From Sphingobacterium hotanense (GTDB lineage: Bacteria > Bacteroidota > Bacteroidia > Sphingobacteriales > Sphingobacteriaceae): DNA of 64,000 nucleotides. Shown here one piece after another: positions 26,366 to 34,761 of this stretch (position 1 is its first letter; every line of letters starts with the position of its first letter). The stretch lies in assembly GCF_008274825.1 (NCBI RefSeq), contig NZ_CP030848.1, forward strand, positions 2,542,001-2,606,000, read 5' to 3'. Position numbers and translations under genes: made by a program. The notes under the pieces are model-generated. The model ran no database searches. It was given only the letters and a program-made list of their open reading frames with translations, and was not told the origin of the DNA.

Positions 26366-26869
26366 TTATCTGTGCTGCCCCTTCAGGCGATAGATATCTA
26401 ATTCATCTGCAGCTTCTAGAAAGCGCTCATAGAATATAAAACCAAGCTTTTCGATCAGTCTAACTGAGCGATGATTTGCAGGCATAACAATCGCTTGCAG
26501 AATTAAATCCGGAAGTTTAGCGCACAACGCATTCATATAGGCGCTCACCGCTTCGAAGGCATAGCCTTTTCCAAAGAACTCCGGTAAAAATGCAAATCCT
26601 ATGTCTGGATGTTCTTGGTTATCCCTATATAGCAAAGTAACAACACCAATTGGCTCATAATCTTCCTGCGTCCTCACAACATGATAGAAAAACCCATCCT
26701 TTTCAGAAATCCATTTGATATAACTTAGGGCATCCACTAAGTCATGAATCTCTTTGTCCCCGATAAACTGAAGCCAGCCCCGGGTATTCAACAACTTAAG
26801 AATGAATGCTGCATCAAATGCGTCCAACGGACGGATGTCTAATCTTTCTGTTTGTAGCTTTATGAACAT
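26366..26869 (-). CDS. GNAT family N-acetyltransferase (RimJ/RimL-like)
   Basis: Cytoplasmic acetyltransferase of about 167 aa. The N-terminus (KLQTERLDIRPLDAFDAAFI) and the acetyl-CoA-binding region (IGFAFLPEFFGKGYAFEAVSAYM) followed by VMPANHRSVRLIEKLGF are typical of the RimJ/RimL-type branch. The substrate cannot be read from sequence. I chose ATG 26869; an in-frame ATG at 26905 would add 12 residues that do not fit the family. Confidence 0.87.
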   Translation of the reverse strand: MFIKLQTERLDIRPLDAFDAAFILKLLNTRGWLQFIGDKEIHDLVDALSYIKWISEKDGFFYHVVRTQEDYEPIGVVTLLYRDNQEHPDIGFAFLPEFFGKGYAFEAVSAYMNALCAKLPDLILQAIVMPANHRSVRLIEKLGFIFYERFLEAADELDIYRLKGQHR

Positions 26870-26933
26870 CTTATAGATAAGATTAAATTTAGGAAAGAAT
26901 TCCATAAATAGATCTAATTTCTAAAGCTTCGCT

Positions 26934-26941
26934 TATTTTTG
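26934..26941 (+). promoter_or_regulatory. -7 promoter box for the YwbE gene
   Basis: TATTTTTG is an exact TAnnTTTG match, 15 bp before the ATG at 26957, giving a leader of about 10 nt. Confidence 0.6.
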
Positions 26942-26956
26942 TAAAAAACAAATAAC

Positions 26957-27163
26957 ATGAGCGAAGGAAATACGAGAGCGAATATCAAACCGGGAATGAT
27001 CGTGAATATCATCCTAAAGAAGGATCAACGCACAGGTAATTTGACCGAAGGCGAAGTTAAAGACATTCTTACATCTGCCCCTTACCATAGCCGTGGAATC
27101 AAAGTGCGCTTGACCGATGGGTCCGTCGGACGCGTCGCTGAAATTATCGAAGACGACTTTTAG
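26957..27163 (+). CDS. YwbE family protein
   Basis: Small 68-aa conserved protein matching the YwbE/DUF2196 family over its full length: IKPGMIVNIILKKDQRTGNL, EGEVKDILT, HSRGIKVRLTDGSVGRV. It resembles a KOW/SH3-type small beta barrel. The function is unknown in the family. It has its own promoter and is likely monocistronic. Confidence 0.9.
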   Translation: MSEGNTRANIKPGMIVNIILKKDQRTGNLTEGEVKDILTSAPYHSRGIKVRLTDGSVGRVAEIIEDDF

Positions 27164-27249
27164 GTATATCAAAGGAATCCTACGGTAACAAGTTAACCAG
27201 TTTTAACAAAGTCCTGACAAACGGGGATGTTATTCTCCTTTATAATGGC

Positions 27250-27257
27250 TATGTTTG
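27250..27257 (+). promoter_or_regulatory. -7 promoter box for the FemAB-like gene
   Basis: TATGTTTG is an exact TAnnTTTG match, 56 bp before the ATG at 27314. Confidence 0.5.
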
Positions 27258-27313
27258 CCATTTTTGGCCTATTCGGCAGTTTCCGATGGTCAAGACTTTA
27301 GTAGAACATAATC

Positions 27314-28441
27314 ATGGTTGCAGATTTACAGGAAAAGGAAATCAAAGATATTTACAGGACGTCTATTATTCAACAAACCGCATATTGGTCGAAAGTCAAA
27401 TTATTGCAGGGTGTAGAAACATCAGCATTCAACTTTAAACTTGACCCCGAAGACTTGGGCATTTCACAATATCAATCTGATACCTTCTTTATCGGCGACT
27501 TATTGATTATTTTACAGAAACTCGACGCTGAACATTGCATTGCCTACGTACCTTACGGCCCGGAAATTGAACCTGCTGAAGATATGCAGGGATACTTCTT
27601 AGAGCAATTGTCGGAAGCTTTACGAACCTTCCTACCTCCTACCTGTATCATGATCCGGTATGATCTTTCATGGCAATCCTTATGGGCAAAGGATGATGAC
27701 TGCTATGACCTTCATGGCAACTGGTTAGGAGCGCCAGATAAGCGATTGCAAGAAATCCGATTAAACTATAGTACGGAGCATTGGAATCTACGAAAGGCCA
27801 ATACGGATATCTTACCTTCCAATACGATATTTATGGATCTGAAAAAAGATTCAGAAACGCTTTTAGGGAACATGAAACCGAAAACGCGCTATAATATTAA
27901 TCTTGCTGCACGAAAGGGCGTAAAGATCAAATCGCTCGGTTTAGATAGTTTGGATATATGGTATGAGCTCTATAGACAGACGGCGCAACGCAATAACTTC
28001 GTATTGCACGACATCAATTATTTCCGTATTGTGCTAACGGCAAGGGCCAATGATACGCAATCGCCTGCAGATGTATACCTATTGATTGCTGAAGTTGATG
28101 AGCAACCCTTAGCAGCGATGTTTCTCGTGATGACCGGAACTAGAGGGACTTACTTGTATGGTGCCTCGGCGACCGAAAACCGCAATTACATGGCAACTTA
28201 CGCCCTGCAATGGAAAGCCATGCAGATTGCGAAGGAAAAAGGCTGTACAGAATATGATTTCTTTGGGATCTCACCTCAAGCAGACCCCGCACACCCTATG
28301 TATGGATTATATCGCTTCAAGTCCGGATTTGGTGGACAGATATACCATAGAATGGGCTGCTGGGATTATCCGTTGGATAAAGATAAGTATGCCGTTTATG
28401 CGTCCATGGAGTTTAAGAACCAAAGCTATCATTTAAGCTAA
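27314..28441 (+). CDS. FemAB-like aminoacyltransferase (GNAT fold)
   Basis: The 375-aa cytoplasmic protein is of the FemA/FemB (peptidoglycan bridge) superfamily. The N-terminal subdomain has TSIIQQTAYWSKVKL. The second has the family's MKPKTRYNINLAARKGV motif near residue 195, then YELYRQTAQRNNF, and the C-terminal YDFFGI ... YRFKSGFGG stretch. Such proteins transfer amino acids from tRNA to lipid II or act on related envelope substrates. In Gram-negative Bacteroidota the true substrate is uncertain. Confidence 0.88.
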   Translation: MVADLQEKEIKDIYRTSIIQQTAYWSKVKLLQGVETSAFNFKLDPEDLGISQYQSDTFFIGDLLIILQKLDAEHCIAYVPYGPEIEPAEDMQGYFLEQLSEALRTFLPPTCIMIRYDLSWQSLWAKDDDCYDLHGNWLGAPDKRLQEIRLNYSTEHWNLRKANTDILPSNTIFMDLKKDSETLLGNMKPKTRYNINLAARKGVKIKSLGLDSLDIWYELYRQTAQRNNFVLHDINYFRIVLTARANDTQSPADVYLLIAEVDEQPLAAMFLVMTGTRGTYLYGASATENRNYMATYALQWKAMQIAKEKGCTEYDFFGISPQADPAHPMYGLYRFKSGFGGQIYHRMGCWDYPLDKDKYAVYASMEFKNQSYHLS

Positions 28442-28543
28442 AGTCATTATATCCTAAGGAGCTTTCTTTCACAGTATAGTTTTATGTCCGTATTGCTGTA
28501 TTATCAAACAATTTGTAAACTTGCAAGATAAGCAGCTTAAACT

Positions 28544-28918
28544 ATGAAAACGACAGATAAACATAATGAACGTATTGCCAAGATGGTTTTCGGATCGGTC
28601 TACCCCATGTATGTGCAGAAGGTAGAAGCGAAAGGAAGAACGATAGAAGAGCTCGATCAGGTTATCACTTGGCTCACCGGCTTCGATAAGAAGAAAATTC
28701 AAGAACTTATAGATCAAAAGGTAACCTTTGAAGAATTCTTCGATCAGGCGAAGCTGAATCCGAATGCGCATCTGATTACTGGTGTCATCTGTGGGGACCG
28801 AGTGGAAGAAATTGAAAACCCGCTGACCCAGAAGGCAAGATATCTTGATAAGATTATCGACGAACTAGCCAAAGGCAAAAAAATGGAGAAGATACTTCGA
28901 GGCTCGACTTCCCAATAG
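28544..28918 (+). CDS. DUF2200 family protein
   Basis: The 124-aa protein matches the DUF2200 family along its length: [82 protein letters not shown]. It is a cytoplasmic helical protein of unknown function, sometimes compared with TfoX-type small proteins. A near-match -7 box (TAAACTTG, 28516-28523) precedes it. Confidence 0.88.
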   Translation: MKTTDKHNERIAKMVFGSVYPMYVQKVEAKGRTIEELDQVITWLTGFDKKKIQELIDQKVTFEEFFDQAKLNPNAHLITGVICGDRVEEIENPLTQKARYLDKIIDELAKGKKMEKILRGSTSQ

Positions 28919-28969
28919 CACAGCAACAAATCCCATATATTAGCATCCCTGAATTAATTTTTCAAATTC

Positions 28970-29004
28970 TTGTAACCTTTTCTTTATTGGTATACACTAA
29001 TGAA
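28970..29004 (+). promoter_or_regulatory. candidate ECF-sigma-type promoter
   Basis: TGTAACC at 28971-28977 followed, after about 15 bp, by TATACACTAATGAAG resembles the GTAAC-spacer-ACGTC layout of ECF promoters in Bacteroidota. It lies just upstream of the three-gene unit that encodes an ECF sigma factor, suggesting autoregulation. Confidence 0.4.
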
Positions 29005-29020
29005 GAAAAACAAATAAGCT

Positions 29021-29359
29021 ATGAAAGAATTAGTAGGAATTTTGGTTCCAGCTGCATTATGTGCCTGTGTGACATTAAGTATTTATTTTGTAACTAAATT
29101 CCGTTATGATGCCATCAAAACGCTAGGTGGCCCTATTCCGAGATCCCCGAAGTCGAGATTTTCATGGAAAAGAACAGGTATCGTTGTTTTGGGATTCTCT
29201 ATAGGCTTACTTCTCGTTGGAATATTACAGAATCTAAATGTCATTCAAGCGAACGACAGCAGAGGATTTTTTATTATCGGGACCATAACCTTCTGCGTTG
29301 GTACTTCTCTATTCATTGCGGATCGCGTCAGCTCGAACGAGAAAGAAATTGATGGATAA
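29021..29359 (+). CDS. small membrane protein upstream of the ECF sigma gene
   Basis: The 112-aa protein has three hydrophobic segments: residues about 4-25, 52-70 and 82-100. A basic loop (RSPKSRFSWKR) lies between the first two. This layout is common for small membrane proteins encoded next to ECF sigma factors in Bacteroidota. It overlaps the sigma gene by 8 bp and is probably part of the same regulatory unit. Its exact role is unknown. Confidence 0.75.
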   Translation: MKELVGILVPAALCACVTLSIYFVTKFRYDAIKTLGGPIPRSPKSRFSWKRTGIVVLGFSIGLLLVGILQNLNVIQANDSRGFFIIGTITFCVGTSLFIADRVSSNEKEIDG

Positions 29360-29903
29360 TATTTACCTCGATAAAATATTGTCCGGAGATCGCCATGCTT
29401 TTAGGTATTTCATAAGTAACTATAAGGACATGGCATTTTCCGTTGCTATTTCCATGGTAAAGAATGAGCTCTTTGCAGAAGAAGTCGTACAAGACTCTTT
29501 CGTTGAAGCATATTTATCGCTCGCCAGCTTCAAAAAACAGGCAAAATTCAGCACTTGGTTCTATAAAATCGTCGTGCGAACGGCTTATAAATATAGGCAG
29601 AAGAACAAGATCAGCGATATTGAGTTTGTCATTGAGAAGCATGATCAATCAGCATTTGAAAATATCGAGCAGCAATTACTCCAAAAAGAACAGAACCAAA
29701 TTATTAACGAAGCATTACTGAAAATCCCTGCAAACGAGAGTCTACTATTAAGACTATTTTATTTGGAAGAATTAAGCGTGAAGGAAATTGTAGAAATAAC
29801 CGGCTGGACAGAAAGCAATAGTAAGGTGATTTTACACCGCGCTCGGAAGAGCCTAAGCACCGTCATGAAAGGTCTCACTTTAAATTTAAATTATGGAAGC
29901 TAA
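29352..29903 (+). CDS. ECF RNA polymerase sigma factor
   Basis: The 183-aa sigma-70 family protein has region 2 (HAFRYFISNYKDMAFSVAIS ... AEEVVQDSFVEAYLSLASF, then FSTWFYKIVVRTAYKYRQK) and region 4 (LLLRLFYLEELSVKEIVEIT, then ESNSKVILHRARKSL). The ATG at 29352, overlapping the previous stop, is the natural start; a longer frame upstream adds residues from another gene. The following gene overlaps its end and probably encodes its regulator. Confidence 0.92.
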   Translation: MDNIYLDKILSGDRHAFRYFISNYKDMAFSVAISMVKNELFAEEVVQDSFVEAYLSLASFKKQAKFSTWFYKIVVRTAYKYRQKNKISDIEFVIEKHDQSAFENIEQQLLQKEQNQIINEALLKIPANESLLLRLFYLEELSVKEIVEITGWTESNSKVILHRARKSLSTVMKGLTLNLNYGS

Positions 29904-30234
29904 GGAAGAACAAATAAAAGAATGGATGAAATCTTCAACTGTCAAGCTCCCTTTTCAGGATTTTGAAGATAGCGTCATGAATAAGATTGCCGAAGCAGAA
30001 GAACAGAGAGCTCGTATGGATAGTTCGAGAAAATATGCTTTGATATTTTTCGCCATTGGTTCACTTTTCGGAATGGCATCGAACTATTTGATAGCAGATT
30101 TTGTCGAAAAGTCCAAACTCGACGTACAGCTTAAGAGCAACATACAATTAGTCAGTATGTTAGTTTATGTCGTATTGATCCTTCTTTTTAGCGATAAAAT
30201 ATGGAAATTAAAACAATCGTTGAAGCGGCAGTAG
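29893..30234 (+). CDS. putative anti-sigma-like membrane protein, 113 aa
   Basis: The N-terminal 45 residues are charged and helical (EEQIKEWMKSSTVKLPFQDFEDSVM), followed by two hydrophobic segments (about 47-67 and 83-101). The gene overlaps the sigma gene by 11 bp. A cytosolic helical segment plus membrane anchor beside an ECF factor suggests an anti-sigma function, but the usual zinc motif (HxxxCxxC) is absent. The role is inferred from context. Confidence 0.75.
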   Translation: MEAKEEQIKEWMKSSTVKLPFQDFEDSVMNKIAEAEEQRARMDSSRKYALIFFAIGSLFGMASNYLIADFVEKSKLDVQLKSNIQLVSMLVYVVLILLFSDKIWKLKQSLKRQ

Positions 30235-30250
30235 TAAGACTGTGTTAATC

Positions 30251-31267
30251 TTATAAAGACGATTTCCGTATAACCAACTCCGTATCGAGTGCAATTGTTT
30301 CGAAGGTAACTTCCTTATTTTTGGAGTTGATCATCTCGGTTAGTTTCTGAAAACCAAGCTCCCCCATCTTCCTTGCCGGTTGGACTACGGCCGAAAGCGC
30401 CGGATTAAGTGCATTCGCATTCGGGGTATTCGAAAAACCAATGACTGCAATATCCTTCGGAACGGCAATTTCTAAATCGGCCAATACGCCTAATGTACGC
30501 GATGTGATTTCGTCAGTAGCACAGAATATCGCATCTGGCCGCGCCTCCGATTTTAAAATCGGCACCAAATTCTCCTTGATCAATTCTTCGATGGGTTGAC
30601 CCGCATAGTCGATTTCTAGATTCAATTCGGGAATAAATTTAAGTTTAGAATCTTCTAAACCAGCAAGAAATCCTTTAAAACGTTCTTTGCTCACCCCAAG
30701 ACCACGGCCGGTAATATGCATAATACGGTTTTTTCCACGATCCGCTAAGTGTATGGTCGCCTGATAGGCTCCATCAAAATTATTTGCGCCGACTTTATGC
30801 GTCTCTAGACTATGAAAAGTGCGATCCACCAATACTACAGGTATTCCGTCATCCTGCAGCTCCCTTAGTTCCCTTTCGCTTGAATCAGACGCCATCGGAG
30901 TCAACAGCAGCCCATCAATACCACGCATGCGCAATACTTCTATCGCTTGCTTTTCCAGCATCTCCTGATTGCGGCTTTGCATAATAATAATATCGTAATT
31001 AGCGGCCTCTGATGCGGTCTGTATGCCGTCGAGCAACTGCGCGACAAAGTTATTGCTGATGTTACATAATACGACCCCAACCGTATTGGTTTTTCCGGTT
31101 TTGAGATTCTGCGCTACTTTATTAGGACGAAAGTTATGCTTCGCCGCATACTCCTTAACAGTCTTCTTGGTCTCTGCACTAATTTCATAACTATCCGACA
31201 AAGCTTTTGAAACAGTAGATGCAGACAGATTCAAAGCCTTGGCAATGTCTTTTAAGGTAATTCTCAT
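30251..31267 (-). CDS. LacI family transcriptional regulator
   Basis: The 338-aa repressor has an N-terminal LacI HTH (ITLKDIAKALNLSASTVSKAL, then EISAETKKTVKEYAAKHNFRPN) and a periplasmic-binding-protein-like sugar sensor domain (TVGVVLCNISNNFVAQLLDGI; DAIFCATDEITSRTLGVL; DIAVIGFSNTPNANALNPAL). ATG 31267 is preferred to the TTG two codons upstream. A 15-bp palindrome 45 bp upstream suggests autoregulation. No sugar-use operon lies next to it, so its regulon is elsewhere or has been lost. Confidence 0.93.
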   Translation of the reverse strand: MRITLKDIAKALNLSASTVSKALSDSYEISAETKKTVKEYAAKHNFRPNKVAQNLKTGKTNTVGVVLCNISNNFVAQLLDGIQTASEAANYDIIIMQSRNQEMLEKQAIEVLRMRGIDGLLLTPMASDSSERELRELQDDGIPVVLVDRTFHSLETHKVGANNFDGAYQATIHLADRGKNRIMHITGRGLGVSKERFKGFLAGLEDSKLKFIPELNLEIDYAGQPIEELIKENLVPILKSEARPDAIFCATDEITSRTLGVLADLEIAVPKDIAVIGFSNTPNANALNPALSAVVQPARKMGELGFQKLTEMINSKNKEVTFETIALDTELVIRKSSL

Positions 31268-31281
31268 AATCAATCACATAG

Positions 31282-31303
31282 TTGGATGGGGTTTATCATC
31301 CAA
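31282..31303 (-). other. hairpin in the lacI leader
   Basis: Arms TTGGATG and CATCCAA are perfect 7-bp complements separated by eight bases, 15 bp before the lacI start. It would form a stem in the mRNA leader. Confidence 0.35.
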
Positions 31304-31311
31304 AATCGCAA

Positions 31312-31326
31312 AATCACTTAGTGATT
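31312..31326. promoter_or_regulatory. LacI-type operator candidate
   Basis: AATCACT and AGTGATT arms around a central T form a perfect 15-bp palindrome upstream of lacI. A near-match -7 box (TTATTTTG on the minus strand) lies just upstream of it, so the operator sits between promoter and gene. Confidence 0.5.
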
Positions 31327-31415
31327 ACAAAATAACAATAATAAATTAAATAAATGGCAACAAAACTCAATCAGCACTAAACGATGAAAATATATGAGAA
31401 AAGGATTGGAATACC

Positions 31416-31447
31416 ATAAAAAGAGCCTATTGCATCCCGCAATAGGC
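31416..31447 (-). terminator. rho-independent terminator without a visible upstream gene
   Basis: The 9-bp stem GCCTATTGC/GCAATAGGC with loop of five is followed on the minus strand by TCTTTTTA. No minus-strand coding gene precedes it up to 31861. Confidence 0.65.
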
Positions 31448-31560
31448 TTCAAAACAACTAATATATTAATCTATGGAGATTAATCGAACTTTAATTTGAT
31501 TCCCTTGGAATCGCTAGAAAACTTTTGGATTAAAAGGAATCTAATATGTTTAACAACTGG
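31416..31560 (-). ncRNA. candidate small RNA
   Basis: On the minus strand an exact -7 box (TATTTTTG at 31574-31567) is followed by about 145 bases without an open frame. They hold three consecutive stems: GATTCC/GGAATC, ATTAATCT/AGATTAAT, and GCCTATTGC/GCAATAGGC. The last stem is followed by TCTTTTTA, a good terminator. No protein gene uses this terminator. This could be a small RNA or the remnant of a lost operon. Confidence 0.35.
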
Positions 31561-31861
31561 TTAATTCAAAAATACGAAAAAGAATAGAATTTACACCATT
31601 CAAAACAGATAAGTTGAGTAGAAATCAAGCAATTACCTTTAAATATTTTAATTTAACTGTTTTGCACTAAGAATTTAACAAATTGATAACATGAAAAATG
31701 ATACTTTGTGAAAAAATAAACCACTCTCTTGAAAATACTAATCAAGGGATGATCCGAACTTCGGATAGAAAAATCATTTCTTACCATACATCAATGCACA
31801 ACACACAAAACGCCCCTACCTTTGTTGTACAAAAATTAAGAAAAAACAAATAGCATATATT
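31448..31861. other. intergenic region between lacI and yceI genes
   Basis: AT-rich, with no coding frame that I can support. It contains the candidate small RNA on the minus strand and, near its right end, the promoter of the YceI gene. Confidence 0.6.
31817..31824 (+). promoter_or_regulatory. -7 promoter box for the YceI gene
   Basis: TACCTTTG is an exact TAnnTTTG match, 37 bp before the ATG at 31862. An A-rich leader (AAGAAAAAACAAATAG) follows, as is common before highly expressed Bacteroidota genes. Confidence 0.65.
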
Positions 31862-32386
31862 ATGGCACAATGGACATTAGACACTGCACACAGTGAAATC
31901 GAATTCAAAGTAAAACACATGATGATCTCTACAGTAAAAGGAAGTTTCCAAGACTTCGGTGTAACTGTAGACAACGCATCTGACAAATTAGATAACGGTC
32001 AGGTAGTTGTTGATATCAAAACTGAATCAATCAATACCAAAAACGAGCAAAGAGACCAGCACTTAAAAAGTGGTGACTTTTTCGATGCTTCATCATTCCC
32101 GGAAATCAAATTTGTATCTACAGGAATTACCAAAGAGGACGATGATGAATATAAAATCTCAGGTGATTTAACGATTAAAGACGTTACGAAGCCAGTAACT
32201 TTTAAAGCTGAATTTGGCGGTATCGGAAAAGATCCTTGGGGTAACCAAAAAGCAGGATACACAGTAACCGGAAAAATCAATCGTAGTGAGTTCGGATTGA
32301 CTTGGAATGCTACCCTGGAAACAGGCGGCGTGATGGTGAGTGATGATGTGAAATTCCAAGCTGATTTACAATTTGTATTAGCGTAA
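31862..32386 (+). CDS. YceI family lipid-binding protein
   Basis: The 174-aa YceI-type protein forms a lipocalin-like barrel that binds isoprenoid or other lipophilic ligands. Signatures are WTLDTAHSEIEFKVKHMM at the N-terminus, LKSGDFFDASSFPEIKF in the middle and the INRSEFGLTWN motif near residue 140. There is no signal peptide, so this copy is probably cytoplasmic. It has a strong promoter and its own terminator. Confidence 0.93.
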   Translation: MAQWTLDTAHSEIEFKVKHMMISTVKGSFQDFGVTVDNASDKLDNGQVVVDIKTESINTKNEQRDQHLKSGDFFDASSFPEIKFVSTGITKEDDDEYKISGDLTIKDVTKPVTFKAEFGGIGKDPWGNQKAGYTVTGKINRSEFGLTWNATLETGGVMVSDDVKFQADLQFVLA

Positions 32387-32407
32387 GAAAACTAGAAATA
32401 AAAGTAG

Positions 32408-32440
32408 GAAGCCGTCTTTTGAGCCGGCTTCTTTGTTTTT
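32408..32440 (+). terminator. rho-independent terminator after yceI
   Basis: GAAGCCG and CGGCTTC arms are followed by TTTGTTTTT. Confidence 0.75.
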
Positions 32441-32507
32441 AAATGGTTTCTGCAAAAGGCAGCATCGCATCCTTGACCCAACTCATTCGACACAAAACCA
32501 ATTCAAA

Positions 32508-32571
32508 GCCCTTTCAAACCCAATGTAAAACCCTTTCATAACCGTTTGGGATTGGGTATGATTGGGGTTTG
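32508..32571. repeat. dispersed intergenic repeat D, copy 1
   Basis: CCCTTTCAAACCCAATGTA followed by AACCCTTTCATAACCG resembles the sequence at 60725-60780 (roughly 28 of 36 aligned positions). Inside, GGGATTGGG and GATTGGGG repeat. It lies in the 390-bp gap between yceI and the oxidoreductase gene, in which I see no coding sequence. Confidence 0.5.
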
Positions 32572-32780
32572 ATTAAATTTTAGATTGTATATCTCTGCTC
32601 TTAGATCTATTCTTTTGTTCCAACTAGGCCTTATTATGTGTCCAAATGTCTTGGAACGATAACCCTTGCTTCAAAGCCGATAATTTTTCATGCCATATCC
32701 TAAACAAAACCAGTAATTTGCTGTTTTACGACAAGATAAAATCCTTGTGTAAGGTAAATCACAGCTAACAAAATTGATAT

Positions 32781-33986
32781 ATGGACTTAAAATCGAATGA
32801 ACCCTTTTGGTTAATTAAGAATGGTATTTTAAACAGTTATCCTTCTCTTCAAGAGGATACGGAATGCGACGTGCTCATTGTTGGTTCGGGCATCACCGGT
32901 TCGCTGATAGCGCATCAATGTATTATGGATGGCTACAACACCGTACTGATCGATAAGCGGGAGGTTTGTAATGGCAGTACCTCGGCCACCACTTCCATGT
33001 TGCAGTATGAAATTGACGCGCCGCTTTACGAGTTGAAGGAGACTGTAGGCGAAGAGAAAGCTTTAGCAAGTTATCAAGCCTGTTCGGATGCTATTGATCG
33101 CTTAGAGGAAATATCAAAATCTATAAAGTCGAATGCTGGTTTCGAGCGCAAGAAATCCCTTTATTTTGCTAGTACGCAAAAAGATTCCAAATGGCTTTAT
33201 AAAGAATTCGAAGCCCGGAAGGCGGCAGGTTTCAAGGTGGAATGGTTAACTGATGAAGAAATAACCTCAAGATTTGATATACAGAAGAATCACGGCGGCA
33301 TCTTATCGAAACAGGGAGCCAGTGTCGATGCGTTTACCCTAGCGCATGAATTATTAGCAATAAATGCGAAAAAAGGATTGAGGATTTTTGATAAGACCGA
33401 ACTGACGAAGGTAGATTACAAGCGAGGATTCAATTTATGTACCTTGAGCACTTCGGCCAGCATCAAGGCTAAAAAGATCATCTATTGTGTAGGATATGAA
33501 AGTGCGAACATGATAAAGGAAAAATTTGTTAATCTATTGAGCACTTACGCCATCATTTCTGAAGTAGATAAAGAGCTATGGAAGAAATATAAGGACGTCT
33601 TGATGTGGAACACCTCCTCCCCTTACCTTTATATGCGCACGTCAGACGATTATCGTTTCTTGGTTGGCGGAGAAGATGAGGATTTCAGAAATCCCCAAAA
33701 GCGCGATGAATTACTTGCCGACAAGGAGCAAAAGCTCGTTAAAAGTTTCAGAAAAATGTTTCCAGATCATGATTTCCAATTAGACTTTAGTTGGGCGGGC
33801 ACCTTCGGAGAGACAAAAGACGCCCTTCCTTACATTGGCGCACATCCGGATTTTAAGAATTCTTACTTTGTATTAGGCTTTGGGGGAAATGGAATTACAT
33901 TCTCCGTTACCGGTATGGAGATGGTTTCTGAGTGGCTGAAAGGAAAAAAACATAAGCTCTCGGAAGCGTTTAAATTTGGAAGATAA
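32781..33986 (+). CDS. FAD-dependent oxidoreductase (DAO family)
   Basis: The 401-aa flavoprotein is of the D-amino-acid oxidase/GlpD-like superfamily. The FAD-binding GxGxxG is CDVLIVGSGITGSLIAHQC near residue 30, followed by VLIDKREVCNGSTSATTSML. The C-terminus has DFSWAGTFGETKDALPYIG and LGFGGNGITFSV. It has no signal peptide and no Rieske domain, unlike some relatives in this branch. Substrate unknown. It is monocistronic, just upstream of the metal-efflux regulatory genes. Confidence 0.88.
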   Translation: MDLKSNEPFWLIKNGILNSYPSLQEDTECDVLIVGSGITGSLIAHQCIMDGYNTVLIDKREVCNGSTSATTSMLQYEIDAPLYELKETVGEEKALASYQACSDAIDRLEEISKSIKSNAGFERKKSLYFASTQKDSKWLYKEFEARKAAGFKVEWLTDEEITSRFDIQKNHGGILSKQGASVDAFTLAHELLAINAKKGLRIFDKTELTKVDYKRGFNLCTLSTSASIKAKKIIYCVGYESANMIKEKFVNLLSTYAIISEVDKELWKKYKDVLMWNTSSPYLYMRTSDDYRFLVGGEDEDFRNPQKRDELLADKEQKLVKSFRKMFPDHDFQLDFSWAGTFGETKDALPYIGAHPDFKNSYFVLGFGGNGITFSVTGMEMVSEWLKGKKHKLSEAFKFGR

Positions 33987-34054
33987 GCCAAGCTAATATC
34001 ATAATATTTTTATTACGATTCGATACCTGCTTATTTTAATTCTAAACAAATAAG

Positions 34055-34062
34055 TAAATTTG
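34055..34062 (+). promoter_or_regulatory. -7 promoter box for the efflux regulatory operon
   Basis: TAAATTTG is an exact TAnnTTTG match, 18 bp before the ATG at 34081. Confidence 0.55.
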
Positions 34063-34080
34063 TGAATTATTCATTAAAAT

Positions 34081-34758
34081 ATGCAGATTTTAGTCATAGA
34101 AGACGATAAAAGGATCAGTGATTTCTTGGTGAAGGGATTGGAGGAGAACGGACATTTACTGACCTTATGCAAGTCTGCAGAAGAGGTATTGGCAAACTAT
34201 ACTACTCTTCCCTGGGACATCATCATTTGTGACATCATGCTACCCAAGATGGATGGAATCCAATTGGTGCAGACCCTGCGCTACAAAAAGGTGAATTGCC
34301 CGATCATTATGCTGAGTGCACTGAACAGCACACAAGACAAAGTCGCCGCATTGGATAGTGGTGCTGATGACTACCTGACCAAACCCTTCCATTTCGATGA
34401 ATTATTATCCAGAATCAATGCACTTGCTCGTCGAAACCAACTCAATGCCGTAGAAGAGCGTTTCAATATTCGTACTTTCAATGATCTCCAAATCGATTTG
34501 GATCAATTTAGGGTATCCCTCAACAATCAGGATGTCAAACTCTCGCCTCGGGAATACAAGCTCTTGATCTACTTAGTGGAAAATAAAGATCGCGCCGTTA
34601 GCAGAACACAAATTCTAAACGCCGTCTGGGGACTCAATTTTGATAATCAAACAAACGTTGTTGATGTCTACATCTCCTATTTGCGATCGAAGATTGAAAA
34701 CGCAGACAATAAATTCATATACACCGTAAAAGGAGTTGGGTATATATTTAAATCTTAA
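34081..34758 (+). CDS. OmpR/PhoB family response regulator
   Basis: The 225-aa two-component regulator has a receiver domain (phosphoacceptor Asp51 in IIICDIMLPKMDG, acidic pair EDD at 7-9, Lys in DYLTKPF) and a C-terminal winged helix (about 130-225; LSPREYKLLIYLVENKDRAVSR ... VDVYISYLRSKI). The histidine kinase gene follows after 3 bp, and the efflux genes after that, so it probably activates the pump genes. Confidence 0.94.
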   Translation: MQILVIEDDKRISDFLVKGLEENGHLLTLCKSAEEVLANYTTLPWDIIICDIMLPKMDGIQLVQTLRYKKVNCPIIMLSALNSTQDKVAALDSGADDYLTKPFHFDELLSRINALARRNQLNAVEERFNIRTFNDLQIDLDQFRVSLNNQDVKLSPREYKLLIYLVENKDRAVSRTQILNAVWGLNFDNQTNVVDVYISYLRSKIENADNKFIYTVKGVGYIFKS

Positions 34759-34761
34759 AGG

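Noticed and set aside
30640-30670. Second copy of the TTTAGAATCTT...CTAAAC palindrome
   Set aside because: It lies inside the LacI coding sequence with a different spacing and is most likely chance.
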